Of a stretch of 41,653 nucleotides of DNA, positions 31,350 to 40,714 are shown in pieces. The stretch is from Campylobacteraceae bacterium (GTDB lineage: Bacteria > Campylobacterota > Campylobacteria > Campylobacterales > Campylobacteraceae): positions 1 to 41,653 of the forward strand of contig JAIRSJ010000001.1 of assembly GCA_031255525.1 (NCBI GenBank), given 5' to 3'. The position numbers and the translations under genes were made by a program. The notes under the pieces were generated by a model that saw nothing but the letters and a program-made list of their open reading frames with translations, was not told the origin of the DNA and made no database searches. How positions within the stretch are numbered: the first letter of the stretch is position 1; each line of letters starts with the position of its first letter.

Positions 31350-32581
31350 TATCTATCCGTTTCACCAAGCAAAATATTTGAACTTGCTATCATAGCGATA
31401 GCATCAGCCAAATAAGAGTCTACCATAATCTCTTGAAAAAGACTGCAATGCCAAAATGAAGGGGTTCTAATTTTCACTCTGTACGGATATGCGTTTCCTT
31501 GCGAATTTATATAAAATCCAAGTTCTCCCTTTGGAGATTCAGTCGCCACATAGACCTCGCCCACGGGCGGCCTCATGCCCTGTGTCACAAGCACAAAATG
31601 CTGCATAAGAGAGTAATTTTGAGTCATTATCTGCTCTTTTGGCGCACTTATAAACTCAGGTGCATCGGCTAAAATTTCCGATGAAGTTTCTTTGTACATC
31701 TCTATAAGCTGCCTTAAAATTCTAACCGACTGACGCATCTCTTCCATATAAAGTTTATATCTGCCGTAACAATCGCATGTATGGGATACCGGCACATCAA
31801 ATTCCACTTCATCATAAAGTTCGTAGGGCTCCTCTTTTCTTATATCCCATTCTATGCCGCTTCCTCTTAACATTACACCCGAAGCTCCCCAGCTTTGTGC
31901 GGCTTCTTTTGTGAGTATGCCTACATTTTCAAGACGCATTCTCCAAATCCTGTTTTCATCCAAAAGTCCTTCGTAAGTCTCAAAAGCTTTAGGTAGTTTG
32001 TCAAGGTATACACTCAAATCATCAAGCCACCTTTTGGGCAAATCAAGCGGAACACCTCCTATCCGCACGGCTGAGTAAGTAAGCCTTGCACCGCAGTAAG
32101 CTTCCAGCAAATCAAGCGTAAATTCCCTTTCTCTGTAAGCGTACAAAAATACGCTCATCGCACCAATATCCAAAGCATGAGTCGCAAGCCAAAACACATG
32201 CGAATTGATGCGATTTAATTCTGCTAATATCATACGTATAACTTGAGCGCGTCTCGGCGCTTTTATACCTATCAGTTTCTCAACCGTCAAGGCAAAGCCG
32301 TAATTATTTGAAGCGGATGCTATATAATCCATTCTATCCGTAACAGGTAAAAATTCATTGTATATCATATTTTCCGCCATCTTCTCTACGCCTCTGTGCA
32401 TATAGCCGATATCGGGTGTTGCTTTTATGATTTTTTCACCGTTAAGTTCCAAGATCAAACGTAGTTGTCCGTGAGCCGATGGATGCTGTGGACCTAAATT
32501 TACAACCATATTGTTATCTTCTCTGTCAAAAGAGATATTTTCAAAAAACGGTTTTAGTCTATTTGGCTGCTGTGTTGTCAT
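31349..32581 (-). CDS. nuoD: Complex I subunit D
   Basis: 410 aa; [54 protein letters not shown]. Confidence 0.98.
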   Translation of the reverse strand: MTTQQPNRLKPFFENISFDREDNNMVVNLGPQHPSAHGQLRLILELNGEKIIKATPDIGYMHRGVEKMAENMIYNEFLPVTDRMDYIASASNNYGFALTVEKLIGIKAPRRAQVIRMILAELNRINSHVFWLATHALDIGAMSVFLYAYREREFTLDLLEAYCGARLTYSAVRIGGVPLDLPKRWLDDLSVYLDKLPKAFETYEGLLDENRIWRMRLENVGILTKEAAQSWGASGVMLRGSGIEWDIRKEEPYELYDEVEFDVPVSHTCDCYGRYKLYMEEMRQSVRILRQLIEMYKETSSEILADAPEFISAPKEQIMTQNYSLMQHFVLVTQGMRPPVGEVYVATESPKGELGFYINSQGNAYPYRVKIRTPSFWHCSLFQEIMVDSYLADAIAMIASSNILLGETDR

Positions 32582-33379
32582 TTAATGCCTCTTTTTGAGG
32601 ATAACGGATTTGCTTTTTTTGAATTTTTTTATAAAAAGTACCCCGTCTTTTTCCTGATATTCGCCGATTTGACTGAGTTTTTCGCTGTAAGGCTCGCCAA
32701 AATGTACTTCATGTCCTATTCTTGCATACCCTCTTGTATCCTCTTTTTCTATCAAAGCACTATCTCTTATTTCAGGACCTATCAGCTCTCTATACTCTTT
32801 GCCGAAAATTTGGTCTATCTCATACCACTGTGCTGTTTCATCACCTTGAAGAGGGTAGGTTTTTCTAAGAGGATATCCGCTCCAGTCATCGGGCATCAAA
32901 ATACGCTTCATATAAGGATGTCCCTCTATAACGATGCCGAACATATCATACGCTTCTCTCTCCGCCCAATCTGCGCTTTTGTATATCTGCGCAACACTCT
33001 TTAGAGGTTCCTTTTCTTTTATGCGACATTTGACACGCATACGTCTGCGCTTTTGCATTGAGAGCATTTGATAAAAAATCTCAAACCAACCTTTATCTAA
33101 AAAATCCACAGCACTCATTTCCGAGAGATTATTATAAGCAAGACTATTTTTCAAAAATTTCAATACTTTTATATTGTCGGCAGGTTCTATCCAGATTACA
33201 AGCTGTCCTGCTTCTATGTAGGCGTCGTTTATCTGAAATTTTGAAGATAGTTTGATAAAATCTTTTTCAAAAACATCATCACTACTTGGAGGCATTCTCT
33301 CAAGTACACTACAAACACGGAATCTATCAGTGTAACGCTCTTTTTGCTGAACATTTTTTTTATCTTTAAACGGGCGCAT
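32582..33379 (-). CDS. nuoC: Complex I subunit C
   Basis: 265 aa; [47 protein letters not shown]. Confidence 0.96.
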   Translation of the reverse strand: MRPFKDKKNVQQKERYTDRFRVCSVLERMPPSSDDVFEKDFIKLSSKFQINDAYIEAGQLVIWIEPADNIKVLKFLKNSLAYNNLSEMSAVDFLDKGWFEIFYQMLSMQKRRRMRVKCRIKEKEPLKSVAQIYKSADWAEREAYDMFGIVIEGHPYMKRILMPDDWSGYPLRKTYPLQGDETAQWYEIDQIFGKEYRELIGPEIRDSALIEKEDTRGYARIGHEVHFGEPYSEKLSQIGEYQEKDGVLFIKKFKKSKSVILKKRH

Positions 33380-33888
33380 TAAACAAGCCTTTTAGGTCTG
33401 TTTTGTCTTGTTATTTTTTCAGATCTAATTTTTTTTTGCAATAACATTACGGCATATTGCAAAGTCTCCGGACGAGGCGCACAACCAGGCAGATAAATAT
33501 CAACCGGAATTATTCTATCGACTCCCTGAACAGTAGCATATGTATTAAAAAGCCCTCCTGTGTTTGCGCAGCTTCCCATGCTGATGACCCACTTGGGATC
33601 TGGAATTTGGTCGTAGATTCTTTTCATCAAATGAGCATGTTTTTTTGAAAGTGTACCTGCAACTATAATGCCGTCAGCCTGTCTTGGGCTCGCTCTGAAA
33701 ATAGTTCCGAATCTATCAAAATCAAATCTTCCGGCGCCGGAAGCCATCATCTCAATAGCACAACATGCAAGCCCGTAAGTAGCAGGCCAGAAAGAGTTAC
33801 TTCTGCCCCATTGAACGACTTTATCAAGCGTTGTTAAAGCGATAGGAAGTCCGCCGTTTTGAAAATAGTTTATTTTATGTTGTGCCAT
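33379..33888 (-). CDS. nuoB: Complex I subunit B
   Basis: 169 aa; [72 protein letters not shown]. Confidence 0.98.
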   Translation of the reverse strand: MAQHKINYFQNGGLPIALTTLDKVVQWGRSNSFWPATYGLACCAIEMMASGAGRFDFDRFGTIFRASPRQADGIIVAGTLSKKHAHLMKRIYDQIPDPKWVISMGSCANTGGLFNTYATVQGVDRIIPVDIYLPGCAPRPETLQYAVMLLQKKIRSEKITRQNRPKRLV

Positions 33889-34259
33889 TCCAGTGCCCCT
33901 TTATTCCACGCATAAACAAACCCTATCCCTAAAAGCAGTATAAAAAGCGCCATCTCCACAAACCCAAATATGCCCAGAACCTTAAAATTTATCGCCCATG
34001 GAAACATAAAAATGATCTCCACGTCAAAAAGTATAAATAATAGTGCAAAAAGATAAAAATGCGGACTGATTCGATTAGGTTGTTTTGTAGTAGGAAAACC
34101 GCACTCGTAGATCGTAAGTTTCAATTTTTCATCATTTCTGCGTGCAAGTTTCTTGCCTATCAAATTTGCCGCTAAAGTTATAACGGTAAACACGCCAAAT
34201 GCCAAAAATAACATAAAAAAAGCGCCGAAATACGGATGAGAAAACTCCATATGAGACAT
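33870..34259 (-). CDS. nuoA: Complex I subunit A
   Basis: [39 protein letters not shown]; likely start MSHMEFSH at 34259 (ORF to 34298). Confidence 0.94.
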   Translation of the reverse strand: MSHMEFSHPYFGAFFMLFLAFGVFTVITLAANLIGKKLARRNDEKLKLTIYECGFPTTKQPNRISPHFYLFALLFILFDVEIIFMFPWAINFKVLGIFGFVEMALFILLLGIGFVYAWNKGALEWHNIK

Positions 34260-34639
34260 AGGCAAATATCTCCCTTTGATTATGTAACTAAAATACAATT
34301 ATATTAAAAATATAACTAAAAAGCTTCTGAATAATAAAATTTTGTGATTAAAAAGATACGAATTTAAAAAAATAGTGTAGATTTTTGTTACATTACGCAT
34401 CTTTTTTATATAATAAACTTATCAAAAAAACGGACTTTTTGCATAAAATTTTAATGCAATTTCAAAACGCTAAAAAAGGTGTAAATACACTTTGTTGAAA
34501 ATTGGAACAAAAATTATATTTTTCCCATAAAAAAACGCTTTAAAAAAACTTTTTTAGATGTGCTGCTTGTTTTGTATATTATAAAAAGTCGCCATAATTT
34601 TCGCGTTGCTTTTTATCCAAAATAAAAGAATTCGGTTTT

Positions 34640-34673
34640 AACGATAAATGGAAATTTTTTGCCACTTATCGTT
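34640..34673 (-). terminator. Strong hairpin downstream of ssuB; terminator-like but without a U-tract
   Basis: AACGATAA (34640-34647) / TTATCGTT (34666-34673); on the minus strand the stem extends to AACGATAAGTGG/CCATTTATCGTT with one G-U pair. Confidence 0.4.
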
Positions 34674-34744
34674 ATGCTTATTGTATCTATCCGAATTGTT
34701 TGGGTTTTACTCCGGAAGTATTGCCTGCATAGAGTCGAAACTTA

Positions 34745-35530
34745 TTATATAACATATGCAAACGGAACTTCAACATCTCCGAAAAATTCTTTGTATATCG
34801 CCTCTTTTTGAATATTAAACTCATGACTTATTCTGCTCCTTGGATTTGTCAATTGTATATCATGTATTTTTTGTATGCGTCCGGGACGATTTGTCATAAC
34901 AATCACACGATTGCCAAGATACACCGCTTCGTCAATATCGTGAGTTACTAAAATCATAGTAATTTTTTCGCTTTCCCAAATACGCAGCATCTCTTCTTGC
35001 AGTTTTATCTTTGTAATAGCATCAAGTGCGCCGAATGGTTCGTCCAGCAGTAAAACTTTCGGCCGATTTGCCAATGCTCTGGCTATAGCCACACGCTGTG
35101 CCATTCCTCCTGAAAGCTGCTTCGGATAAGCTTTTTCAAATCCTTTAAGATTTACTATTTCAAGTTTTTTACTGATGATATTATCAATATTGGGTGTTTT
35201 GTAAGGCAAGCTGAATTTGATATTATCCTCTACCGTAAGCCACGGGAGCAAGCGAATATCTTGAAATATAAATCCTCGTTTTCTAGAAGGGGTGTTTATC
35301 GGCTTTTTTTGAAAAAGGACTCTCCCTTCATATTCTTCGTCCAATCCGCCTATAATGCGAAGCAGCGTACTTTTACCACAGCCGCTTGAGCCGATAATTG
35401 AGACGAACTCTCCCTCGTTAATCTTTAGATTTATATCCTGAAGTACTTCTATCCTGTTTTTCCCGCTTTGAAATGTCTTTGTAAGATGCGATATCTCGAT
35501 GATGTGTAAATTTTTTCTTTTCAGCTCCAC
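34745..35530 (-). CDS. ssuB: ABC transporter ATP-binding protein, sulfonate/taurine/nitrate type
   Basis: 261 aa; GSSGCGKSTLLRIIGGLDEEYEG, LSGGMAQRVAIARALANRPKVLLLDEPFGALDAITK, VTHDIDEAVYL; next to ssuC, ssuA and ssuD. Confidence 0.88.
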   Translation of the reverse strand: MELKRKNLHIIEISHLTKTFQSGKNRIEVLQDINLKINEGEFVSIIGSSGCGKSTLLRIIGGLDEEYEGRVLFQKKPINTPSRKRGFIFQDIRLLPWLTVEDNIKFSLPYKTPNIDNIISKKLEIVNLKGFEKAYPKQLSGGMAQRVAIARALANRPKVLLLDEPFGALDAITKIKLQEEMLRIWESEKITMILVTHDIDEAVYLGNRVIVMTNRPGRIQKIHDIQLTNPRSRISHEFNIQKEAIYKEFFGDVEVPFAYVI

Positions 35531-36297
35531 CGTATAATCCTTTTGGAGATAAGTCGTAAAATATCATCCATAAGTTTACCTGTAATACCTATTATTATCA
35601 TTCCCAAGATAACTATATCAGGACGGGACAAGCTGCGTCCATCCATCAGCATGTAACCTATTCCGCTATTAGCTGCTATAAGTTCCGCAGCTACCACACA
35701 TATCCATCCCATCCCAAGCCCTATACGAATACCTACCATGATAAACGGAATAGCACCCGGTAATATTACATGCCAGATTGCGCGTATTCTTTGCACCTCA
35801 TAAACACGTGCCAGCTCCAAATAACGCGAATCTATATTTTTAATACCCTCTACAGTATTGATTAAAATAGGGAAGAATGCGCCTATGGCAATGATATAAA
35901 TTTTTGACGCTTCGCCAATGCCAAACCATAATATTGCCAACGGTATCCACGCAATCGGCGGAATAGGTTTAATAATCTGCAACGTAAAATCCATAAATTT
36001 CTCAAAACGAGTGCTTAATCCGATGGCTACTCCCAACAACAGAGCTAAAACTAGTGCTATACCAAACCCCTCCATCACACGCGTAAAGCTGTCTTTGATA
36101 TGTTGCAAAAGTGTCCCGTCATTATAAAACTCAAACGCCGTGATAATAATGTCTTCAGGCGGCGGCATAGTATAAGATACGATATATCCCGCCATATCTG
36201 CTGCTTTCCAAATAACTATAATTAATATTGGTAAAGTAAAATACCAAACAAACCCTGCAAATTGCCTAACCATAAAATCAGATTCCTGCCTGATCAA
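35521..36297 (-). CDS. ssuC: ABC transporter permease, sulfonate type
   Basis: 258 aa; [70 protein letters not shown]. Confidence 0.88.
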   Translation of the reverse strand: MIRQESDFMVRQFAGFVWYFTLPILIIVIWKAADMAGYIVSYTMPPPEDIIITAFEFYNDGTLLQHIKDSFTRVMEGFGIALVLALLLGVAIGLSTRFEKFMDFTLQIIKPIPPIAWIPLAILWFGIGEASKIYIIAIGAFFPILINTVEGIKNIDSRYLELARVYEVQRIRAIWHVILPGAIPFIMVGIRIGLGMGWICVVAAELIAANSGIGYMLMDGRSLSRPDIVILGMIIIGITGKLMDDILRLISKRIIRWS

Positions 36298-37213
36298 GAT
36301 ATTCGGTCGTAATAAAATCCTTGATATCTACGTCTTTACGGATAATCTTCTCTTTTAAAACGTAGTTTTTAACTTTTTCTATTTCGGCAATATCGCGCGG
36401 TTCAAATTTCGTGTAATACTCAACATGTGAAAAAACCGATTTGAGGATTTCGGGCGAAACCTTAAAAATCGGCGATAAAAGTTTGGAAGCTTCTTCGACA
36501 CAGTTATTGATATAATCCGCGCCGCGCTGCACAGCTTTTATATATGCTTTTAGCGCTTCGGGATGCGTTTTGGCAAAATCTCGTTTAATGTATGAAATGT
36601 TATTGCCGAGCTTAATGCCCGTACCGTCTGCTACTACTCGCGCTTTGTTTGGAACTGTCAGCTGAGAGATATATTGTTCCCACACAACAGCACCGTCAAT
36701 ATCTCCTCTCTCAAGCGCTGCAGGAATATCGCCTGCGGCAAGATTTATCTCTGTGATATCGCTAAACTTCAATCCGCTGTTGTTTAGCAAAAGCGCTAAA
36801 AGATGTTGCGCATAAGTACCCTTGCCGTAAGCTATCTTTTTACCCTTAATATCTTTAACCTCTTTTATGGGAGAATTTGCAGGCACGATGAGTGCAAGCG
36901 CTTTTTCACCTATGCCGAAATTTGCAAATAAAACGATATCTAATCCGACCGATTTGGCTATGATAGCAGGTAGATCCGCCATAATTCCCAAATCTATACT
37001 GCCGCCTCGAACCCCCTCGTTTACAAGAGGTCCGTTGGCAAAAACATTCCATGTATATTGTACGCCTACCTTTTCGAACTCTTCGTCAAGATAACCTAAC
37101 TCTTTTGCAGCCCAGAGCGGCGCGTAAAGCGGATAGGCTTGCACGCCTATTCTAAGCTCCGCACCAAATGCAAATGAGATAAGCGTCAAAAACGCTAAAA
37201 TTATTTTATTCAT
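36278..37213 (-). CDS. ssuA: Aliphatic sulfonate-type ABC transporter substrate-binding protein
   Basis: Signal peptide MNKIILAFLTLISFAFGAELRIGVQAYPLYAPLWAAKELGYLDEEFEKVGV; start at 37213 preceded by CGGAGGAATTGAT (ORF extends to 37258). Confidence 0.85.
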   Translation of the reverse strand: MNKIILAFLTLISFAFGAELRIGVQAYPLYAPLWAAKELGYLDEEFEKVGVQYTWNVFANGPLVNEGVRGGSIDLGIMADLPAIIAKSVGLDIVLFANFGIGEKALALIVPANSPIKEVKDIKGKKIAYGKGTYAQHLLALLLNNSGLKFSDITEINLAAGDIPAALERGDIDGAVVWEQYISQLTVPNKARVVADGTGIKLGNNISYIKRDFAKTHPEALKAYIKAVQRGADYINNCVEEASKLLSPIFKVSPEILKSVFSHVEYYTKFEPRDIAEIEKVKNYVLKEKIIRKDVDIKDFITTEYLDQAGI

Positions 37214-37313
37214 ATCAATTCCTCCGTTTTTTGTAAAAAAATTATTCAATAAATGCACCTTTTAAAAGACTTATCTATTGCAACAAACAAGTGTATCGCT
37301 CAAACCGCGATTA

Positions 37314-37343
37314 TTATGCGGCAACTAAATCTATCCGTTTCAT
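37314..37343 (-). CDS. 9-aa leader-peptide-like ORF MKRIDLVAA
   Basis: Reverse strand AAGGAGGTGCGCT-ATG AAA CGG ATA GAT TTA GTT GCC GCA TAA; very strong Shine-Dalgarno directly upstream, in the ssuD-ssuA gap. Confidence 0.55.
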   Translation of the reverse strand: MKRIDLVAA

Positions 37344-37425
37344 AGCGCACCTCCTTAACTTGTTAAAATATATGCATTAAATCCCCTCAATACTTATAAA
37401 AGCCTTCTCATTCTTTTATCATCCT

Positions 37426-38574
37426 TCAGGAAGCTTTAACTTGCTTGTTTTTTAAGATCAGTCTTGTATCAAATGCGCCGCCTGTTACTATGTTGTCTTC
37501 AATGGTAAATGGTTTTTTATCAGGCAATAATGGGAACACAAGCTCTGCAAAACGCACAGCCTCCTCCAGATGCGGATAGCCTGAAAGTACGAATGTATCG
37601 ACTCCAAGATCTATATATTCTTGAAGTCTTTTGACTATCGTTTGCGGATCTCCTACAAGAGCAGTGCCGGCTCCTCCTCTTATCAAACCTATGCCGGCCC
37701 AAAGATTCGGACTTATCTCGAGTTTATTTTTATCGCCTTTGTGCAAAGATGTTATGCGGTGCTGTCCTACGGAATCCGAACTGTTTTGACTGGTTTGTGC
37801 AGCGGCTATCAAATCATCATCCAAATGACTTATAAGTCTGCTTGCCGCATCCCATGCCTCTTCTTCGCTCTCTCGTACAATAATCTGAAGTCTTATGCCA
37901 AACTTCACCGTTCGTCCGAGCGCAGCAGCTCTTTTTTTTACATCGGCTATCTTTTCCGCTACCAAATGAGGTGGTTCTCCCCAACTGAGATATGCGTCTA
38001 TATGCTTTGCCGTCAAATCATGAGCAGCATCAGACGAGCCTCCGAAATACAAGGGTGGATGTGGTCTTTGAACAGACGGAAATAGATTTTGAGCATTTTC
38101 CACATGGTAATATTTGCCTTTAAACGTGACTTTCTCGCCACTCAAAAGTTTTCGCCAAATAGTTAAAAACTCATCCGCTGCTTCGTATCTTTCATCATGG
38201 TTTAAAAATACTCCATCAGCCGCAAGCTCCTCAGGCCAAGCTCCTGGAACCACATTTAGTATAAGCCTGCCGTTTAATGCTTCATCTAAAGTAGAGGCTT
38301 GTCTTGCAAAGACCGTAGGTCCGCCCGTAGCTGAAGTTCTCAAGGCTACCAAAAGTTTAATTTTACTTGTTACGTTTGCTAATGTTGCCGCAGTAATAAA
38401 TGGGTCGAGATTGCCGCTCCCGGTAGGTATCAGAAGCCCATCGTATCCAAGTTGTTCGGCCGTAGTGGCAATTTGTTTCAAATAAGCATTGCTCACAGGT
38501 CTTGCCGAAGATGATCTGCCCAAATATCTGCCGTCTCCGCCGGTAGGTAAAAACCAAAAAATTCCTAAACTCAT
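37426..38574 (-). CDS. ssuD: FMNH2-dependent alkanesulfonate monooxygenase
   Basis: 382 aa; [94 protein letters not shown]. Confidence 0.95.
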   Translation of the reverse strand: MSLGIFWFLPTGGDGRYLGRSSSARPVSNAYLKQIATTAEQLGYDGLLIPTGSGNLDPFITAATLANVTSKIKLLVALRTSATGGPTVFARQASTLDEALNGRLILNVVPGAWPEELAADGVFLNHDERYEAADEFLTIWRKLLSGEKVTFKGKYYHVENAQNLFPSVQRPHPPLYFGGSSDAAHDLTAKHIDAYLSWGEPPHLVAEKIADVKKRAAALGRTVKFGIRLQIIVRESEEEAWDAASRLISHLDDDLIAAAQTSQNSSDSVGQHRITSLHKGDKNKLEISPNLWAGIGLIRGGAGTALVGDPQTIVKRLQEYIDLGVDTFVLSGYPHLEEAVRFAELVFPLLPDKKPFTIEDNIVTGGAFDTRLILKNKQVKAS

Positions 38575-38601
38575 AACTCACTCCTTAAAATTTGTAAAAT
38601 T

Positions 38602-38646
38602 TGATACTTTATTAAACTATAGTAAAAAAGTATAGTTAATGTATCA
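38602..38646. promoter_or_regulatory. Nested inverted repeats upstream of ssuD (candidate operator)
   Basis: TGATAC (38602-38607) ... AACTATA (38615-38621) ... TATAGTT (38631-38637) ... GTATCA (38641-38646). Confidence 0.4.
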
Positions 38647-38742
38647 GTTTAATCAATATTATACAGATATGAAAATTATAATTTACTTAAAAATATAGTT
38701 TTTATATCTGTTTACATTACTTTATTGATCATTTTTTGATAT

Positions 38743-38758
38743 ATCTTGTAGACAAGAT
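38743..38758. promoter_or_regulatory. Perfect 7+2+7 inverted repeat ATCTTGT-AG-ACAAGAT (candidate operator)
   Basis: Read directly from the sequence; located between ssuD and the BECR-type ORF. Confidence 0.35.
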
Positions 38759-38861
38759 GAAAACTGTGAGTTTTTAAAATTAACTGTTTACATGTAAAAA
38801 TGTGAATTTTATATGGTTTTCAAACTTTAAATATCTATATCGTTACACATAAATACTTTTT

Positions 38862-40694
38862 ATGCACAATGGTGGCGAACAAGTAAGCGTATTTACCGAA
38901 GCTTACGTATCGGGTGACATAAACATAGCAAAAGACTACTACAACCAAAAAATAAAAACTGGCGGCATACAGTTTGCGGCAGAGAAATCCGGAGTGAACA
39001 AATGGCTGCAAACACCTCTCGAGCAAAAAGTCATTCAAAAAGAAAAACGTGGCATTTGGAATGTAACATTTAATGGCAAGAACTCATATAAAATAAGAAA
39101 GCTTGATGAAGATGCTGTAGTAAATTACGATCATGGTAACAATAAATACGGAGCTATTCACATACAAAAACATCTTAAAGAGGGTGCATTAGGAGAAATA
39201 ACCAAAATTGATTTGGTGAATATGGGTGAAGTTATAAGAAATGGCGAATTTGATATAAATAATGGGCGAAATGTATACACATTAAATAAAAATGGTGCAG
39301 AATATAAAGTTATTACTTGGAGTGATGAAAGCGGCAATGAAAGATTCTTGACTTTTTATAGTGATAAAGGAGTCGGGGATGAGATTTCCTCAATTATCAA
39401 TAACCCGACTCAGAAAAGCATTATACCACAACCCAAAGGAAAAAACAATGAAAACAGTGCAAGAGATGGAGACATTCTTACAGCAGAACATGACACCGCA
39501 GGAACGCCAAGAGTTGACACAGACGGTATTGGAAGGGGAGAAAGCCCTCAAGTCCTCGATTATGCAAATCTCGGCGGGAGCAAAGCAGATGATGCAGGAG
39601 CCATACCAAGACTTGGATCGGATACTATCCCTGATCGCGAGATTCGGGGAGTACCCAAGATCGATGAAAACTTGGACAGACTCGAACCCTCTAACGGCAA
39701 TGAGCCAAGCATTTCAGGGGATAAGTCAAACGATGTGGTACGCACAGAAAATGCGGACGATATCGCTTCAGCTAAGAACACAAACTCAAACAGAGTAGTC
39801 TTTTACAAAAAAGGTACAGACCGCAATGATAAAACACATCTTCAAGAGACGCTGGGAGAGAGGGTAAAGTCCAACGCGAAAGGGTTTGAAGACGTTCCGT
39901 TTGCTATAGCGAAAGATGGCAAATACTATACGATAACCGATATGCAAACAGGAATGGCAGTTTTACCATACGGCGAACATATTAAAACGAAAAAAGAGGC
40001 TTTAGCGATGCTTGATGACAGACTTGAAAAGTTCGGCAGAGCCAAATTTGACGATGTTGTAAACAAAGATAGAATTGAAAATATAGACGAACTGTTAAAA
40101 ACAGCCAATGAACCAAGAGGGACTATTGAAGCCAAAATAGCAATATTAAAAAGAAAAATAGAAGAAGAAGATAATTTTTTTGTAAAAAGAGACAGAGAGG
40201 AGATGAATTATTTTAATGAAAAGTACAAGGATATAGTAGCGCAAACGGGCGAGCCATATACAAGAGATAGTATTATAGACGCAGATAAAAAGATAGCCGA
40301 ATATACTGCGCAGATCCAAAAGCTTGAAAATGATTTAAAGGTTCTTGACGAAACCAAGCCCATAGAGCAGGAGACAAAAGAGGTATTTACCCAAGTGAAA
40401 GAGACAGTAAAAAAGACACGACAAAGACTCTCGGAGGTAAAAAACACAAAAGCAGAGTCAAGCTGGCACGATGAACTCTACGGCATAGAGAAAAAAGCGG
40501 ACGACATAAATCCCGAAGCTATTGCAGAGCCTGATATAGTAAAGCAAAGAGATATAGAACTTCAAACAAAATATGACGAGCTGAAAAGTAAAGCCAACAA
40601 TCCCGAAACAAAACAGGAGTTAAAGACGTTTGAAGATAAATATGTAAAAGAGGGAAGGGTAGTAAACGAGATAGAACAGGCGAAAGGTTGTTAA
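38862..40694 (+). CDS. Polyvalent-protein-like ORF with BECR-fold (DUF3519/PBECR-like) nuclease domain, low-complexity linker, second small domain and coiled-coil tail; possibly 5'-truncated
   Basis: 610 aa; GAIHIQKHLKEGALGEITKIDLVNMGEVIRNGEF...YKVITWSDESGNERFLTFYSDK resembles phage/ICE barnase-EndoU-colicin E5-RelE-like nuclease domains; no Shine-Dalgarno before ATG 38862. Confidence 0.65.
   Translation: MHNGGEQVSVFTEAYVSGDINIAKDYYNQKIKTGGIQFAAEKSGVNKWLQTPLEQKVIQKEKRGIWNVTFNGKNSYKIRKLDEDAVVNYDHGNNKYGAIHIQKHLKEGALGEITKIDLVNMGEVIRNGEFDINNGRNVYTLNKNGAEYKVITWSDESGNERFLTFYSDKGVGDEISSIINNPTQKSIIPQPKGKNNENSARDGDILTAEHDTAGTPRVDTDGIGRGESPQVLDYANLGGSKADDAGAIPRLGSDTIPDREIRGVPKIDENLDRLEPSNGNEPSISGDKSNDVVRTENADDIASAKNTNSNRVVFYKKGTDRNDKTHLQETLGERVKSNAKGFEDVPFAIAKDGKYYTITDMQTGMAVLPYGEHIKTKKEALAMLDDRLEKFGRAKFDDVVNKDRIENIDELLKTANEPRGTIEAKIAILKRKIEEEDNFFVKRDREEMNYFNEKYKDIVAQTGEPYTRDSIIDADKKIAEYTAQIQKLENDLKVLDETKPIEQETKEVFTQVKETVKKTRQRLSEVKNTKAESSWHDELYGIEKKADDINPEAIAEPDIVKQRDIELQTKYDELKSKANNPETKQELKTFEDKYVKEGRVVNEIEQAKGC
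39448..39798 (+). CDS. Overlapping +1-frame ORF (116 aa) nested inside the BECR-type gene
   Basis: AAAGGA-AAAAACA-ATG; MKTVQEMETFLQQNMTPQERQELTQTVLEGEKALKSSIMQISAGAKQMMQEPYQDLDRILSLIARFGEYPRSMKTWTDSNPLTAMSQAFQGISQTMWYAQKMRTISLQLRTQTQTE*; stop-free frame extends back to 39361. Confidence 0.35.
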   Translation: MKTVQEMETFLQQNMTPQERQELTQTVLEGEKALKSSIMQISAGAKQMMQEPYQDLDRILSLIARFGEYPRSMKTWTDSNPLTAMSQAFQGISQTMWYAQKMRTISLQLRTQTQTE

Positions 40695-40714
40695 GTGGTC
40701 AAATTCGACCACTT
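40693..40714 (+). terminator. Perfect 8-bp stem hairpin immediately after the BECR-type gene stop (terminator-like or RNA element)
   Basis: AAGTGGTC-AAATTC-GACCACTT; no long T-run follows. Confidence 0.4.

Noticed and set aside
37621-38085. 154-aa plus-strand ORF opposite ssuD
   Set aside because: Antisense shadow of a clear ssuD gene; no family resemblance.
39560-39781. 73-aa minus-strand ORF within the BECR-type gene
   Set aside because: Opposite-strand shadow of the GC-rich linker region; no start context or protein-like features comparable to the +1-frame ORF.
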